Source of the DNA: VRUE01 sp963807425
GTDB taxonomy: Bacteria > Actinomycetota > Thermoleophilia > Solirubrobacterales > 70-9
Length of the DNA stretch: 64,000 nt
NCBI GenBank assembly: GCA_963807425.1
Contig: CAWEBZ010000012.1
Location: 62,001-126,000, forward strand
Direction of reading: 5' to 3'
In this document: one piece after another, positions 16,678-26,116 of the stretch
Position numbering within the stretch: the first letter of the stretch is position 1
Layout: each line of letters begins with the position of its first letter
Program-made: the position numbers and the translations under genes
Notes under the pieces: model-generated
What the model was told of the DNA's origin: nothing
The model's database searches: none
Seen by the model: only the letters and a program-made list of their open reading frames with translations

Positions 16678-18008
16678 CGAATGAGATGAGTGAGGGGCTG
16701 TGCCAACACCCCTCCCAGCGACTGCGAAGTCGCCTCGGTGATCTCGACATTGACGAACTCCCCGGGCTCAGCGGTCCCATCGAAGTTCACCGCCTTGTTA
16801 TGCCGCGTCCGCCCCCGCAGCCGCGTCTCGTCGGTCCTGCTGGTCCCTTCGACCAGCACCTCCATCTCACGCCCGACGAAGCGCCGCGCTCGTTCTGCAG
16901 CCCGCCGTTGTACTAGCTCGACCAGCCGCTCCATCCGCTCTCGCTTCACTGGGTACGGGACCTGTTCGTCCATCGAGGCCGCCTCAGTTTCGCGGCGGGG
17001 CGAGAAGACGAAGGTGAAGGCACTGTCGTAGCCGACCTCCTCGACCACTTCGAGGGTCTGCTCGAAGTCGGCGTCGGTCTCGCCGGGGAAGCCGACGATA
17101 ATGTCGGTGGTCAGGGCGCAATCGGGCACGTGCTCTCGGATCAGCGCGACTCTGTCCATGTAGCGCTGGCGGTCGTAGGTGCGGCGCATCCGCTTCAGCA
17201 CGGCACTGGAGCCAGCCTGCAGTGGCAGGTGGATGTGCTCGCAGAGCGAGGGCAGCTCGGCATGAGCAAGGATCACGTCTTCCTTCATGTCCTTGGGGTG
17301 CGGGCTGGTGTAGCGGATGCGGTCGATCCCCTGGATCGCGTCGATCCTCCTCAGTAGCTCGGAGAAGCCAACTCGTCTCTCTTTCGCCAGGTCGCGCCCG
17401 TAGCTGTTGACGTTTTGCCCCAGCAGCGTCAGCTCACGCACGCCGTCGGCGGCCAGCAGCTCCGCCTCGGTGGCCAGCTCGTCCGGATCGCGGCTGACCT
17501 CGCGGCCTCGCGTCGAAGGCACGATGCAGTAGGCGCACTTGCAGTTGCAGCCCTGGGAGATCTGAAGCCAGCCCTGGAACTCGCGTTCGCGGCGGGTTGG
17601 CAGATGGCCGGAGAAGTCCTCGAACTCGAAATAGCCCTGGGCGCTGAGCGAGTCGGAGTTGAGGAACTCGGCGAGCTTGTGGATCTGTCCGGGCCCGAAG
17701 GCGACGTCGACGAAGGGAAAGCGCTGGAAGACCTCCTCCTTGACCGATTGGGCCCAGCAGCCGCCAACCCCGACCACCCGCTCGGGGTCTTCGGACTTCA
17801 GTCGCTTAGCCTCGCCCAGATGGCCGATCAGGCGGTTGTCGGCCGACTCGCGGATCGAGCAGGTGTTGAAGAGGATCAGGTCGGCGTCGTCGCGACTCTC
17901 GGCCTCCTCGTAGCCGAGCGACTCGAGCATCCCCTGCATCCGCTCGGAGTCGTGCACGTTCATCTGACAGCCAAACGTGGTGACGTGGTACCGCTTGCCG
18001 CTGCTCAT
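16674..18008 (-). CDS. miaB: tRNA-2-methylthio-N6-dimethylallyladenosine synthase
   Basis: 444 residues with the three MiaB parts. The N-terminal UPF0004 domain has cysteines in TFGCQMN, FNTCSIRE and VGGCWAQS for one iron-sulfur cluster. The radical SAM core uses CNCKCAYC (CxxxCxxC). A C-terminal TRAM domain follows with VLVEGTSRTDETRLRGRT. It adds a methylthio group to i6A37 of tRNA, acting after MiaA, whose gene it overlaps. The fit to the MiaB rather than the RimO or MtaB branch rests on the operon with miaA and the CSIRE context. Confidence 0.96.
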   Translation of the reverse strand: MSSGKRYHVTTFGCQMNVHDSERMQGMLESLGYEEAESRDDADLILFNTCSIRESADNRLIGHLGEAKRLKSEDPERVVGVGGCWAQSVKEEVFQRFPFVDVAFGPGQIHKLAEFLNSDSLSAQGYFEFEDFSGHLPTRREREFQGWLQISQGCNCKCAYCIVPSTRGREVSRDPDELATEAELLAADGVRELTLLGQNVNSYGRDLAKERRVGFSELLRRIDAIQGIDRIRYTSPHPKDMKEDVILAHAELPSLCEHIHLPLQAGSSAVLKRMRRTYDRQRYMDRVALIREHVPDCALTTDIIVGFPGETDADFEQTLEVVEEVGYDSAFTFVFSPRRETEAASMDEQVPYPVKRERMERLVELVQRRAAERARRFVGREMEVLVEGTSRTDETRLRGRTRHNKAVNFDGTAEPGEFVNVEITEATSQSLGGVLAQPLTHLIR

Positions 18009-18034
18009 GCAGCGAGATTAGCGCCGACTCGGCC

Positions 18035-18619
18035 CTATTCGACTACGAGGGTGCCCTCCATGCCCGCTTCGGCATGGCCCGGCACCGTGCAGAGGAAGGT
18101 GTACGTGCCAGGGGCGAGATCGGCGCTGACCGAGGTTTTGCCGGCCGTGATCGTTTCGGAGACGGCGATCTCCTTGCCGTTCTCGTCGATCGCGACATTG
18201 TGTTCGAGCGCCGCCGGATTGTCGAAGTCGATCGTCACCTTCCCAGGCTTGCTGGTGAGTTTCGTTGTGTCGAAGGCGAGCTGGGTCGGGTCTGCCGCCA
18301 GCTTCAGGGTGTCGCCGGGGCCTTTGGCCGCCGGTGGGGCTGGCGCGGTCTCCTCGCCGACGGGCGGAACAGGCGAGGCCTCCTCCTCGGTGATCGTCTC
18401 ATTTGCAGCGGCAAACTCCGCCTCCTTGTGCTTCTCCTCGTCCTTGGCGTGGAGCACGGAGAAGGTCGTCGCGCAGCCAACCAGAAGCACGAACCAGAGA
18501 ACGACGACCGGCGCCGCGCGTCCGGGGAACTTCTCGAAGCGCAGCGCGACGAAGCTGACCAGCACGGCCGAGACCGCGAGGCCGATGCCGAAGACGTAGA
18601 AGAGGTCACCGTTGCTCAT
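18035..18619 (-). CDS. Membrane protein with C-terminal cupredoxin domain
   Basis: 194 residues. Two transmembrane helices (about residues 7-26 and 36-55) are followed by an acidic, Pro/Ala-rich linker and a plastocyanin-like domain from about residue 105. The copper ligands of a type 1 site are all visible: His in ALEHNVAI, Cys in TFLCTVPGH, His in the same motif, and Met in AEAGMEG. It resembles the soluble domain of cytochrome oxidase subunit II-like or nitrosocyanin-like proteins, and probably shuttles electrons or copper at the outer membrane face. It lies between miaB and rny, probably in the same transcript. Confidence 0.85.
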   Translation of the reverse strand: MSNGDLFYVFGIGLAVSAVLVSFVALRFEKFPGRAAPVVVLWFVLLVGCATTFSVLHAKDEEKHKEAEFAAANETITEEEASPVPPVGEETAPAPPAAKGPGDTLKLAADPTQLAFDTTKLTSKPGKVTIDFDNPAALEHNVAIDENGKEIAVSETITAGKTSVSADLAPGTYTFLCTVPGHAEAGMEGTLVVE

Positions 18620-18666
18620 CTGCGGCGGGAATCCTATCCACTGAGGCCGGCGACTCGCGGTGGCGC

Positions 18667-20004
18667 CTACTTGGCGTAGCTCGTCGCCCGGCTCTCACGG
18701 ATCACGGTGATCTTGATCCGCCCGGGGTACTCCATCTCCCGCTCAACCGCGGTAGCGATTTGATGCGAGATCAGTGCCGCTTGCTCGTCATCGACCTCGC
18801 CGGGGTCGACCATCACGCGGATCTCCCGGCCGGCCTGCATCGCGTAGACCTTCTCGACGCCCGCGTGCTGCTGGGCCAGCTCCTCCAGCTCACGCAGCCG
18901 GCTGACGTACTGCTCCAGCGAGGCGCCACGCGCCCCGGGCCTGGCGCCCGAAAGTGCATCGGCGGCCTGCACGATCACCGCCTCGACCGAGTGCGGCTCG
19001 ATCTCGTTGTGGTGCGCTTCGATCGCGTGCGCGACCAACTCCGACTCGCCGTAGCGGCGCGCGAGGCGGGCTCCGACCACTGCGTGGGTGCCATCCACCT
19101 CGTGGCTCACCGCCTTGCCAACGTCGTGCAGCAGCGCCGCCCGCTGCGCCACGTCCACCGTCGCCCCCAGCTCGGCTGCAATCAGGCCCGCCAGGTGCGA
19201 GGACTCGACCAGATGGTCGAGCACGTTCTGGCCATAGCTGGTGCGGAAACGCAGCCGGCCAAGCAGGCGGACCAGTTCCCGATGGAGACCCGCTACCTTC
19301 GCTTCGAGCAGTGCCCGCTCGGCTGCCTCGACGATGCGGCCCTCGATCTCGGCTTGTGCCTGCTCGAATGCCTCCTCGCAGCGAGCTGGATGGATCCGTC
19401 CGTCGGCGACCAGCTTCTCGAGCGTCAGCCGGGCAATCTCTCGCCGAACGCCGTCGAAGCTGGAGAGCAGGACCGCCGAAGGCGTTTCGTCGATGATGAA
19501 GTCGACCCCGGTGAGGTTCTCCAGGGCGCGGATGTTGCGGCCATCGCGACCGATGATCCTCCCCTTCATCTCGTCGTTGGGAAGGTGCACGAGGTTGGTC
19601 GTGTTTTCTCCGACCTGGGCCCCTGCGAGGCGCTGAATCGTCACCGCCAGAATGCCTCGGGCCCGGTACTCGGCCTCGAGCTTGGTCTCGTCTTCGATCC
19701 GGCGCAGGGTCAGCCCGGCCTGGCGGCGCGCTTCCTCCTCGATTTCCTCGACGAGGACCTCGCGCGCCTGAGTAGCGCTGAGCGAGGCGATGCGCTCGAG
19801 CTCCCGCAGCTGCTCCGCCCTGCCACGCTCCAACTCGTCGGCTCGGTGGTCCAGCGCCTGCTCACGCGCGTCGAGCGAGGCGCGCCGGCGCTCTAGCTCG
19901 TGCAGTTGCGTCTCGGCCGATTCGAGTCGGTGCAGGACTTGATCGGAAGACCCATTGTCGCCTCGAGACAAGCTCCAAGGCGGCCACCATGTACGAACAC
20001 CCAT
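18667..20004 (-). CDS. rny: Ribonuclease Y without its membrane anchor
   Basis: 445 residues. An N-terminal coiled coil (about residues 22-110) leads to a KH domain with LPNDEMKGRIIGRDGRNIRA and an HD domain with LLHDVGKAVSHEVDGTH and AHHNEIEP. RNase Y is the endonuclease that starts mRNA decay. The typical protein is about 500-520 residues and begins with a transmembrane helix; here the first 22 residues are not hydrophobic, and an in-frame TAG lies 6 bases before the ATG at 20004, so no upstream extension is possible. Only 60 bases separate it from recA. It is therefore predicted to be cytosolic. Confidence 0.93.
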   Translation of the reverse strand: MGVRTWWPPWSLSRGDNGSSDQVLHRLESAETQLHELERRRASLDAREQALDHRADELERGRAEQLRELERIASLSATQAREVLVEEIEEEARRQAGLTLRRIEDETKLEAEYRARGILAVTIQRLAGAQVGENTTNLVHLPNDEMKGRIIGRDGRNIRALENLTGVDFIIDETPSAVLLSSFDGVRREIARLTLEKLVADGRIHPARCEEAFEQAQAEIEGRIVEAAERALLEAKVAGLHRELVRLLGRLRFRTSYGQNVLDHLVESSHLAGLIAAELGATVDVAQRAALLHDVGKAVSHEVDGTHAVVGARLARRYGESELVAHAIEAHHNEIEPHSVEAVIVQAADALSGARPGARGASLEQYVSRLRELEELAQQHAGVEKVYAMQAGREIRVMVDPGEVDDEQAALISHQIATAVEREMEYPGRIKITVIRESRATSYAK

Positions 20005-20064
20005 CGCCTACCCATGGTAGACACGGAAGGTTTCGTAAAGGCTTTTTTTGTGGTTAGCCCGCGC

Positions 20065-21185
20065 TTAGGCGGCCTGAGCTTCCGCTGCAACCGGTGTCTC
20101 GACTGGCGCGTCGGCGGGTGCGTCCGCTCCGATCCCCAGTGCGGTGCGAATCTTGGTCTCGATCTCGCTCGCGATATCGGCGTTCTCGGCCAGGAACTGC
20201 TTCGCGTTGTTGCGCCCCTGTCCGAGCCGTGTCTCTCCGTAGGAGAAGAAGGCGCCTGACTTGCGCACGATGTCGTGCTCGATGCCGAAGTCGAGCAACT
20301 CTCCTTCGCGTGAGATGCCTTGGCCATACTCGATCTCGAACTCCGCTTGGCGGAAAGGCGCGGCGCACTTGTTCTTGACGACCTTGACCCGGACCCGGTT
20401 GCCGACCGCCTCGGTGCCGTCCTTGAGGGTCTCGATACGACGGATGTCGAGCCGTTGTGAGGAGTAGAACTTCAGCGCGCGTCCGCCGGGTTGGGTCTCC
20501 GGCGAGCCGAACTGGACGCCGACCTTTTCGCGGATCTGATTGGTGAAGACGCAGACCGTGTTGGTGCGGCTGAGGTTGCCGGCCAGCTTGCGCATCGCCT
20601 GCGACATCAGCCGGGCCTGGAGGCCGACGGTCGTGTCGCCGATCTGGCCATCGAGCTCGGCCTTCGGCGTCAGTGCCGCGACCGAGTCGATCGCGACGAC
20701 GTCGACGGCAGTGGAGGCGATCAGGCGGTCGGCGATCTGCAGCGCCTGCTCGCCGTAGTCCGGTTGCGAGACGAGCAGCTCGTCGGTGTCGACGCCGATC
20801 GCGCGGGCGTAGATCGGGTCCATCGCGTGCTCGGTGTCGATGAAGACGCAGACGCCTCCCTTCGCCTGGGCCTCGGCGATGATGTGGTAGACCAGCGTCG
20901 TCTTTCCTGAGGACTCGGGGCCGAAGATCTCAACGATCCTCCCCGCGGAACGCCGCCGATACCGAGCGCAAGGTCGAGCGCGACGGCGCCGGTCGGGATC
21001 GCTTCGATGGGAAGCGCGCTGTCGGCGCCGAGCCGCATCAGGGCGCCCTCTCCGAACTCCCGTTTGATGCCCGTTACCGCGTTCTCCAGGGCCGCATCCT
21101 TCGCCTTTGCCTCCTTAGCCGAGGCGTCCTTCAAAGCCGCTTTCTTCTCTGTCATCTCTTCTTTCACCTCACTGCCGCCCGTCAT
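20065..21185 (-). CDS. recA: Recombinase A, reading frame broken by one base near 20941-20944
   Basis: The N-terminal part (from ATG 21185: a charged Lys/Ala-rich leader, then ENAVTGIKREFGEGALMRLG) runs into ALGIGGVPRGG, after which the frame is lost. The next frame continues at once with IVEIFGPESSGKTTL (Walker A), IDTEHAMDPIYARAIGVD, VVAIDSVAALTPKAELDG (Walker B region), and ends in AEAQAA. One extra C in the CCCC run at 20941-20944 gives a continuous 373-residue RecA. An intact recA is expected, so an assembly indel is the likeliest cause. The start overlaps the thpR stop (ATGA); recX, often next to recA, is absent. Confidence 0.93.
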
Positions 21186-21772
21186 CGGGACAGCTCGACT
21201 TGCGCCAGCGGGGTGTAAAGCGCACCCTGCGGCTGGAGTTCAGAACGGTAGAGCGTGATCCGGCGGCAACTCGTGGGCTGCAACAGGGCCTGCGGGAGCT
21301 TGCCGGGGTGCTTCGAGACCTTCGTTTGATGCCTCCTCTCTTTCTTCTGCGACTTGACCCTGGCCACGGTTACATGAGGCCAAAAAGGACGTTTCTCGGG
21401 CTTGTAGAGCCGCTGCTCGGCAAGCCTTCTGCTCAGCTCAGCCTGCAGGGAGATGGCCTCCGGCGAGCGAGCGGGAAGGGCGAAGAGGCGGGCCTGGCGT
21501 GGAGAAGGCTTGGCCACCGGGTGATCGAGCTCGATCTTGGGCGCCGCGACCTCGATGCCACCGATGACCTTCCCCAGCGGCTCGATCTCCTTCTCCGCCC
21601 GGTAGCCGAGGAAGGCAAGGGTGACGTGAAGGGACTCTGGCGGCACCGGACGCAGGGCGGGGTCGCGCAGCTCCCGCCTGCCCCACGCCTCGATCCCCGA
21701 GCGCATCGCCTCGGGCAGGTCGAGGGCGATGAACAACCTTGCCCGTGGGCTCTTCGGCCTCTCCTTCGCCAT
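21182..21772 (-). CDS. thpR: RNA 2',3'-cyclic phosphodiesterase (LigT family)
   Basis: 196 residues. The two catalytic H-x-T/S-x motifs of the 2H phosphoesterase family are ESLHVTLAFLG near residue 48 and PFWPHVTVARV near residue 131, each in its own lobe. A basic stretch SQKKERRHQTK follows the second. The enzyme opens 2',3'-cyclic phosphate ends of RNA and can join tRNA halves in vitro. It sits between cinA and recA, with its stop overlapping the recA start; a thpR/ligT gene in this operon is a common arrangement. Confidence 0.93.
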   Translation of the reverse strand: MAKERPKSPRARLFIALDLPEAMRSGIEAWGRRELRDPALRPVPPESLHVTLAFLGYRAEKEIEPLGKVIGGIEVAAPKIELDHPVAKPSPRQARLFALPARSPEAISLQAELSRRLAEQRLYKPEKRPFWPHVTVARVKSQKKERRHQTKVSKHPGKLPQALLQPTSCRRITLYRSELQPQGALYTPLAQVELSR

Positions 21773-21839
21773 TCCGTCACGCTACGACCCCGCGATGCGC
21801 AAGACAACGCCTGATCGTGCCGAAAGCGTCGCTCCCGGG

Positions 21840-23120
21840 CTACAGAGGCGGTTTCTCGCCGCTGAGGAGGATTCGCAGCAGGTGCATCCCAACCAGCGCC
21901 GAGCGCTCGCGAATGTCATCGCGGCCACCGGGGATGATCGGATCGCGGGCGATGCTCGTGCCGTCGGCAAGGCGGGCGTCGAAGCAGACGTAGCCGACCG
22001 GCTTCTCCTCGCTGCCGCCGTTGGGGCCGGCGATTCCGGTGATCGCCACGGCCACATCGGCGCCGAAGCGCTCTAGAGCGCCGTTGGCCATTGCCGCCGC
22101 CACCTCTAGCGAGACGGCCCCGTGCGACTCGATCAGCCCGGGATCGACACCGAGCAGGTTCGCCTTTGCCTCGTTTGAGTAGGCGACGATCCCACCGGCC
22201 ATGTAGGCGGAAGCTCCGGGGAGATCTGTGACTCGTGCCGCCAGCAGGCCGCCGCTACAGGACTCGGCCAGCCCGAGGCGGTGGCCACTCAACAGCTTCG
22301 CGACCTGCGAGTCGATCGTCTCGCCGTCGCGGCTGAAGAGGTGGCGGGCATGGCGTTCGGCCAGGCCGGCCTGCACCGCCTCGGCGGTCGCGGTTGCTTC
22401 GTCCCGGTAGCGGACGTCGATCTCGATCTCGCCGCGGCGCAGGCAGGTGGTGATCTCCACTGCGGGTAGGGCGACCCCTTCGGCCTCGATCTCGCGCAGG
22501 CTTTTGGCGATCTCGGACTCGGGGATGCCGAACATCCGCAGGGTGTAACCGTGCAGCGGAGAGGCGCGGGTGAGCAGCTCCTCCACCGGCGGGGTCGTGA
22601 GAGCCATCGACCACATCGGCTGCAGCTCTCGCGGCGGTCCGGGTAGGACGACGACCAGCCGTCCATCGGCTGGAACGACCAGTCCAGGTGCCGTCCCAAC
22701 CGGGTCGAGGGTGGTCGCGCCCTCCGGAATCAGCGCTTGCTTGCGATTGGCCTCCCGCACCGCCTCCTCATCGAAGCTGAAGCGACGGGCGAAGCCGCGC
22801 AGGATCGTCGCGATCTTCTCCTCCATCTCCTCATCGAGAACGAGCTCCCGCCCACTGAAGCGGGCGACGATCTCGGCAGTGAGGTCGTCGGCGGTCGGGC
22901 CGAGGCCGCCGGAGGTGACGATCAGGTCCATTCCCTCGGCGGCGAGGAAGCGCAGGGCGGCCTCGAGGTCCTCGGGCCGGTCGCCGACGACGAGGATGTG
23001 GGCTACGTCGACGCCGAGCTCAGCCAGGCGTTCAGAGACCCATGGCCCATTGCGGTCGCTGATCCGGCCGGTCAGGACCTCGGTCCCGGTGACCACTATC
23101 CCCGCCCGAATCTCGCTCAT
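21840..23120 (-). CDS. cinA: CinA-family competence/damage-inducible protein, nicotinamide-nucleotide amidohydrolase
   Basis: 426 residues with both CinA domains. The N-terminal molybdopterin-binding-like domain (about residues 1-170) has GTEVLTGRISDRNG and TSGGLGPTADDLT. The C-terminal deamidase domain (about residues 265-420) has LAESCSGGLLAARVTDLPGAS and AITGIAGPNGGSEEKPVG. It deamidates nicotinamide mononucleotide, recycling pyridine nucleotide, and probably has ADP-ribose pyrophosphatase activity. Its start overlaps the upstream RodZ-like stop (ATGA). The cinA-recA neighbourhood is conserved in many bacteria. Confidence 0.95.
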   Translation of the reverse strand: MSEIRAGIVVTGTEVLTGRISDRNGPWVSERLAELGVDVAHILVVGDRPEDLEAALRFLAAEGMDLIVTSGGLGPTADDLTAEIVARFSGRELVLDEEMEEKIATILRGFARRFSFDEEAVREANRKQALIPEGATTLDPVGTAPGLVVPADGRLVVVLPGPPRELQPMWSMALTTPPVEELLTRASPLHGYTLRMFGIPESEIAKSLREIEAEGVALPAVEITTCLRRGEIEIDVRYRDEATATAEAVQAGLAERHARHLFSRDGETIDSQVAKLLSGHRLGLAESCSGGLLAARVTDLPGASAYMAGGIVAYSNEAKANLLGVDPGLIESHGAVSLEVAAAMANGALERFGADVAVAITGIAGPNGGSEEKPVGYVCFDARLADGTSIARDPIIPGGRDDIRERSALVGMHLLRILLSGEKPPL

Positions 23121-23878
23121 GTACAGGTCGGCCGTTCGGTTTCCGAGAGCTCCGTCAGCTGCCCGCTGGAGTCGATCGTGTACCCGATCGGGCTGGATGT
23201 CTCCGGTATGTCCGCCCGCTTTCCGTCGATCCGCATCGAGACCTCGCCATTGCCGAAGGAGACCGTGAAGCTATCGGAGTGGAAGGGTCCTTCGGTCGCG
23301 CCTGATTCGAGGATCTGACCGTTGACCAGCCGGCGACCGCCGGCATCGAGCATGCAGACCCAGACTTCGGCGGTGGCGGCGAGGCGCACCGAGACGCCTG
23401 GCTTCGCCTGCGGAGCCTGCGGCTGACCGGCCGGCGCTTTGTTCGCGGCGCTGTTCGTGCGCGCGGGACCTGTCCCCGCTGGGGTGTCCCCGTCCCCACC
23501 GGAGAGACCGACGATGACGACTACGGCGATCAGCCCGGCCGAGATCAGGGCTGCCCAGACTCGAGCATGGACTCGTGGGAGGCCCTGTCCTGGTGCTGAG
23601 CGAGGTCGGGGCTGGACAGCAGCGGGCCGACTGGCGGCCGCCGGGGCTTCGCTTCGGCGGAAGTCGTCCGCGAGCCTCTCGCCGTCGAGACCTAGGAACG
23701 AGGCATAGGTGCGGATGAAGCCGCGTGTGTAAACACCGCCGGGCAGGGCGTCCCACTGCTCGTTCTCGATCGCGCGCAAGTAGCGGATGCGGATCTGAGT
23801 CGCCGCTTCGACTTCGGAAAGGTCGACTTTGCGACGATTGCGCGCATCGCGGAGGATGGCTCCGATGCCGCTGTCCAT
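23117..23878 (-). CDS. RodZ-like helix-turn-helix membrane protein
   Basis: 253 residues. An N-terminal helix-turn-helix (about residues 5-70: IGAILRDARNRRKVDLSEVE, then IRIRYLRAIENEQWDALPGG) is the RodZ/YmfM type. A Pro/Arg linker, one transmembrane helix (about residues 109-128) and an extracytoplasmic DUF4115 domain follow. Members link the cytoskeleton or division apparatus to the cell envelope. It is 12 bases downstream of ftsK and overlaps cinA, the usual position for this gene; pgsA, often found between the two, is missing here. Confidence 0.9.
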   Translation of the reverse strand: MDSGIGAILRDARNRRKVDLSEVEAATQIRIRYLRAIENEQWDALPGGVYTRGFIRTYASFLGLDGERLADDFRRSEAPAAASRPAAVQPRPRSAPGQGLPRVHARVWAALISAGLIAVVVIVGLSGGDGDTPAGTGPARTNSAANKAPAGQPQAPQAKPGVSVRLAATAEVWVCMLDAGGRRLVNGQILESGATEGPFHSDSFTVSFGNGEVSMRIDGKRADIPETSSPIGYTIDSSGQLTELSETERPTCT

Positions 23879-23890
23879 CGGCTCATTGTC

Positions 23891-26017
23891 CTACTCCGGG
23901 ACAGAGGCGGGGGCGTCTTGCTCGGCGCCGCCGGTGAGGCGCGAGAGGTCGGCCGCCGTGACCAGTACCTGGCGGGGCTTGGAGCCCTCGTAGCCGGAGA
24001 TCACGCCGCGCCGCTCGAGCATGTCGATCAGGCGTCCCGCTCGCGTGTAGCCGACCCGGAGACGACGCTGGATCATCGAGACGGAGGCCGTTTCGGTCTC
24101 GATGACGACGCGGATCGCCTCGTCGAGCAGGTCATCGCTGTCGGGGTCGAAATCCCCCTCGGTTTCCACGCCCTTCTCCTCGTGGACCTCGAGCAGCTCG
24201 GCCTCGAATTCGGGTTCGCCCTGTTTCGCCCAGTGGTTCGTGATCCGGGCGATCTCCTCCTCAGTGATGAACGCGCCCTGGATCCGCTGCAGCTTTGAGG
24301 TGCCGGCGCCGCGGAAGAGCATGTCGCCCTGGCCGAGCAGGGCCTCTGCCCCGCCCTGGTCGAGGATCACCCGTGAGTCGGTCTGAGAGGAGACGGCGAA
24401 GGCGATCCGGGCCGGGATGTTGACCTTGATCGTGCCAGTGATGATGTCGGTCGATGGGCGTTGCGTGGCCAGCACCAGGTGGATGCCGGTGGCGCGCGAC
24501 TTCTGCGCGAGCCTGATGATCGAGTCCTCGACCTCGGCCGGGGAGACCATCATCAGGTCCGCGAGCTCGTCGATCACGCAGAGAATGTGCGGCAGCGGCG
24601 CTTCCCCTGCCTTGGCACGGGCCCGATTGAGCTCGCCGAGATTGCGGCAGCGGGCCTGGCCCATGATTCCGTAGCGGCTCTCCATCTCGCCGATCAGATT
24701 GGCGAGCACGTTGGCGGCGAGACGGGGCGAGGTGACGACCGGGGTCAGCAGGTGCGGGACGTTCTCGTAGTGGTTGAGCTCGACCTGCTTGGGGTCGACC
24801 AGGACCAGGCGCACGTCGTTTGGCGAGGCCTGCATCAGGATCGAGGAGAGGATCGCGTTGACGCAGCCGGACTTGCCCGAGCCGGTGGTGCCGGCAACGA
24901 GCACGTGGGGCATCTTCGCCAGATCGGTCCAGACCGGGTTGCCGTCGATCCCCTTGCCGAGCCAGGCGACCAGCGGCGAGGTCTTCTCCGGACGGCCCGA
25001 GTAGATGTCGCCGAGGCGGACGATGCGGCGGCGGGTGTTCGGCACCTCGACTCCGACCGCCTGCTTGCCGGGGATCGGGGCGAGAATGCGGATGTCAGTC
25101 GAAGCGAGCGCGTAGGCGAGGTCGTTGGCGAGCTCGGTCACCTTCTTCACCTTGGTGCCGGGAGCCAGGCGCAGTTCGTAGCGAGAGACGTGCGGCCCGC
25201 TGACGATGCCGACGATTTTCGCCTCGACTCCGAAGTGGCCGAGCGACTCGACCAGCTTGCGGCCCACCGCTTCGTGGTCGCGCGGGTCGATTCCCTTGTC
25301 GCCTTTGCCGCGCTCCAGGGCCTTGGCCGGCGGAGGCCGGTAGTCGATCTCCTCTGAGGTCGTTACGCCACGCTTGTTGCCCTGCGGCGTCAGCGTCAGC
25401 GGCTCGGGTGCGGGATCCCCCTCCGGAGCGGCTTTCTCTTCTTCGGATTCGATCTCGGCCAGCTCCTGGTCGAAGTTCTCGGTGATCGGCTCCTCCAAGG
25501 CCTCCTCCGGCTCCTCGACCAGGGCGACGGTCGGCTCGACCTCGTCCTCGTCGGGATAGGCGCTCATCACGTCGGTCGGACCGGCCTGCGTCTCGAAGGC
25601 AAAGGTCTTTTCCTCACGCTTGTCCTGTCGGCTCTTGGCGACCGTTTGAGCGACGTCGCGACTGCCGAGGAACAGGCGTCGAAGTCCGCGCCCGATGCCC
25701 TGAAAGAGGGCCGAGATCGAGGTGCCGGTCACCAGCAGCCCGCCGCTGACCAGCATCAACACAGTGGCGATGCGAGCACCGACGTCTCCAACCAGGTAGG
25801 TGAGGCCAGTCTCGACGCCGTAGCCGACCTTGCCCCCGTCCCAGCCGAAGAAGAGCACGAAGCTGAGGTACACCCCGGCGGCGATCAGGAAAAGGCCGAT
25901 CAGATCGAGATGACGCTGCTCGAAGCCTGCCGGCAGATGCGGGCGGCGTACGCGGGGACGGGACTTTTTGGCCGTTGAACGGCGCGCGGGCTTGCCGCGC
26001 TTCTTACGCACGAACAT
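23891..26017 (-). CDS. ftsK: DNA translocase FtsK/SpoIIIE family
   Basis: 708 residues. A basic N-terminus precedes three to four membrane segments (about residues 35-125), then an acidic linker. The motor has VAGTTGSGKSGCVNAIL (Walker A), the FtsK segment VLVDPKQVELNHYENVPHLL, LCVIDELADLM (Walker B) and LVLATQRPSTDIITG. The C-terminal gamma winged helix includes VSMIQRRLRVGYTRAGRLID, which reads polar KOPS-type sequences. It pumps chromosomal DNA through the division septum and supports XerCD recombination. It is divergent from the response regulator at 26117 across a 99-base gap. Confidence 0.96.
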   Translation of the reverse strand: MFVRKKRGKPARRSTAKKSRPRVRRPHLPAGFEQRHLDLIGLFLIAAGVYLSFVLFFGWDGGKVGYGVETGLTYLVGDVGARIATVLMLVSGGLLVTGTSISALFQGIGRGLRRLFLGSRDVAQTVAKSRQDKREEKTFAFETQAGPTDVMSAYPDEDEVEPTVALVEEPEEALEEPITENFDQELAEIESEEEKAAPEGDPAPEPLTLTPQGNKRGVTTSEEIDYRPPPAKALERGKGDKGIDPRDHEAVGRKLVESLGHFGVEAKIVGIVSGPHVSRYELRLAPGTKVKKVTELANDLAYALASTDIRILAPIPGKQAVGVEVPNTRRRIVRLGDIYSGRPEKTSPLVAWLGKGIDGNPVWTDLAKMPHVLVAGTTGSGKSGCVNAILSSILMQASPNDVRLVLVDPKQVELNHYENVPHLLTPVVTSPRLAANVLANLIGEMESRYGIMGQARCRNLGELNRARAKAGEAPLPHILCVIDELADLMMVSPAEVEDSIIRLAQKSRATGIHLVLATQRPSTDIITGTIKVNIPARIAFAVSSQTDSRVILDQGGAEALLGQGDMLFRGAGTSKLQRIQGAFITEEEIARITNHWAKQGEPEFEAELLEVHEEKGVETEGDFDPDSDDLLDEAIRVVIETETASVSMIQRRLRVGYTRAGRLIDMLERRGVISGYEGSKPRQVLVTAADLSRLTGGAEQDAPASVPE

Positions 26018-26116
26018 GGGGACACCGTTCGACGCCCGGCGTCCCTCACCTGCGCCGCATAAATTCGCGCTAAATCCGGTCTGGATTGCGGGGAGGGCGG
26101 GCTAACATCGGGGGCG

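Noticed and set aside
20042..20049. T run near 20042-20049 as a recA terminator
   Set aside because: It is a T run on the plus strand, whereas recA and rny are on the minus strand, where it is an A run; no stem ends at it.
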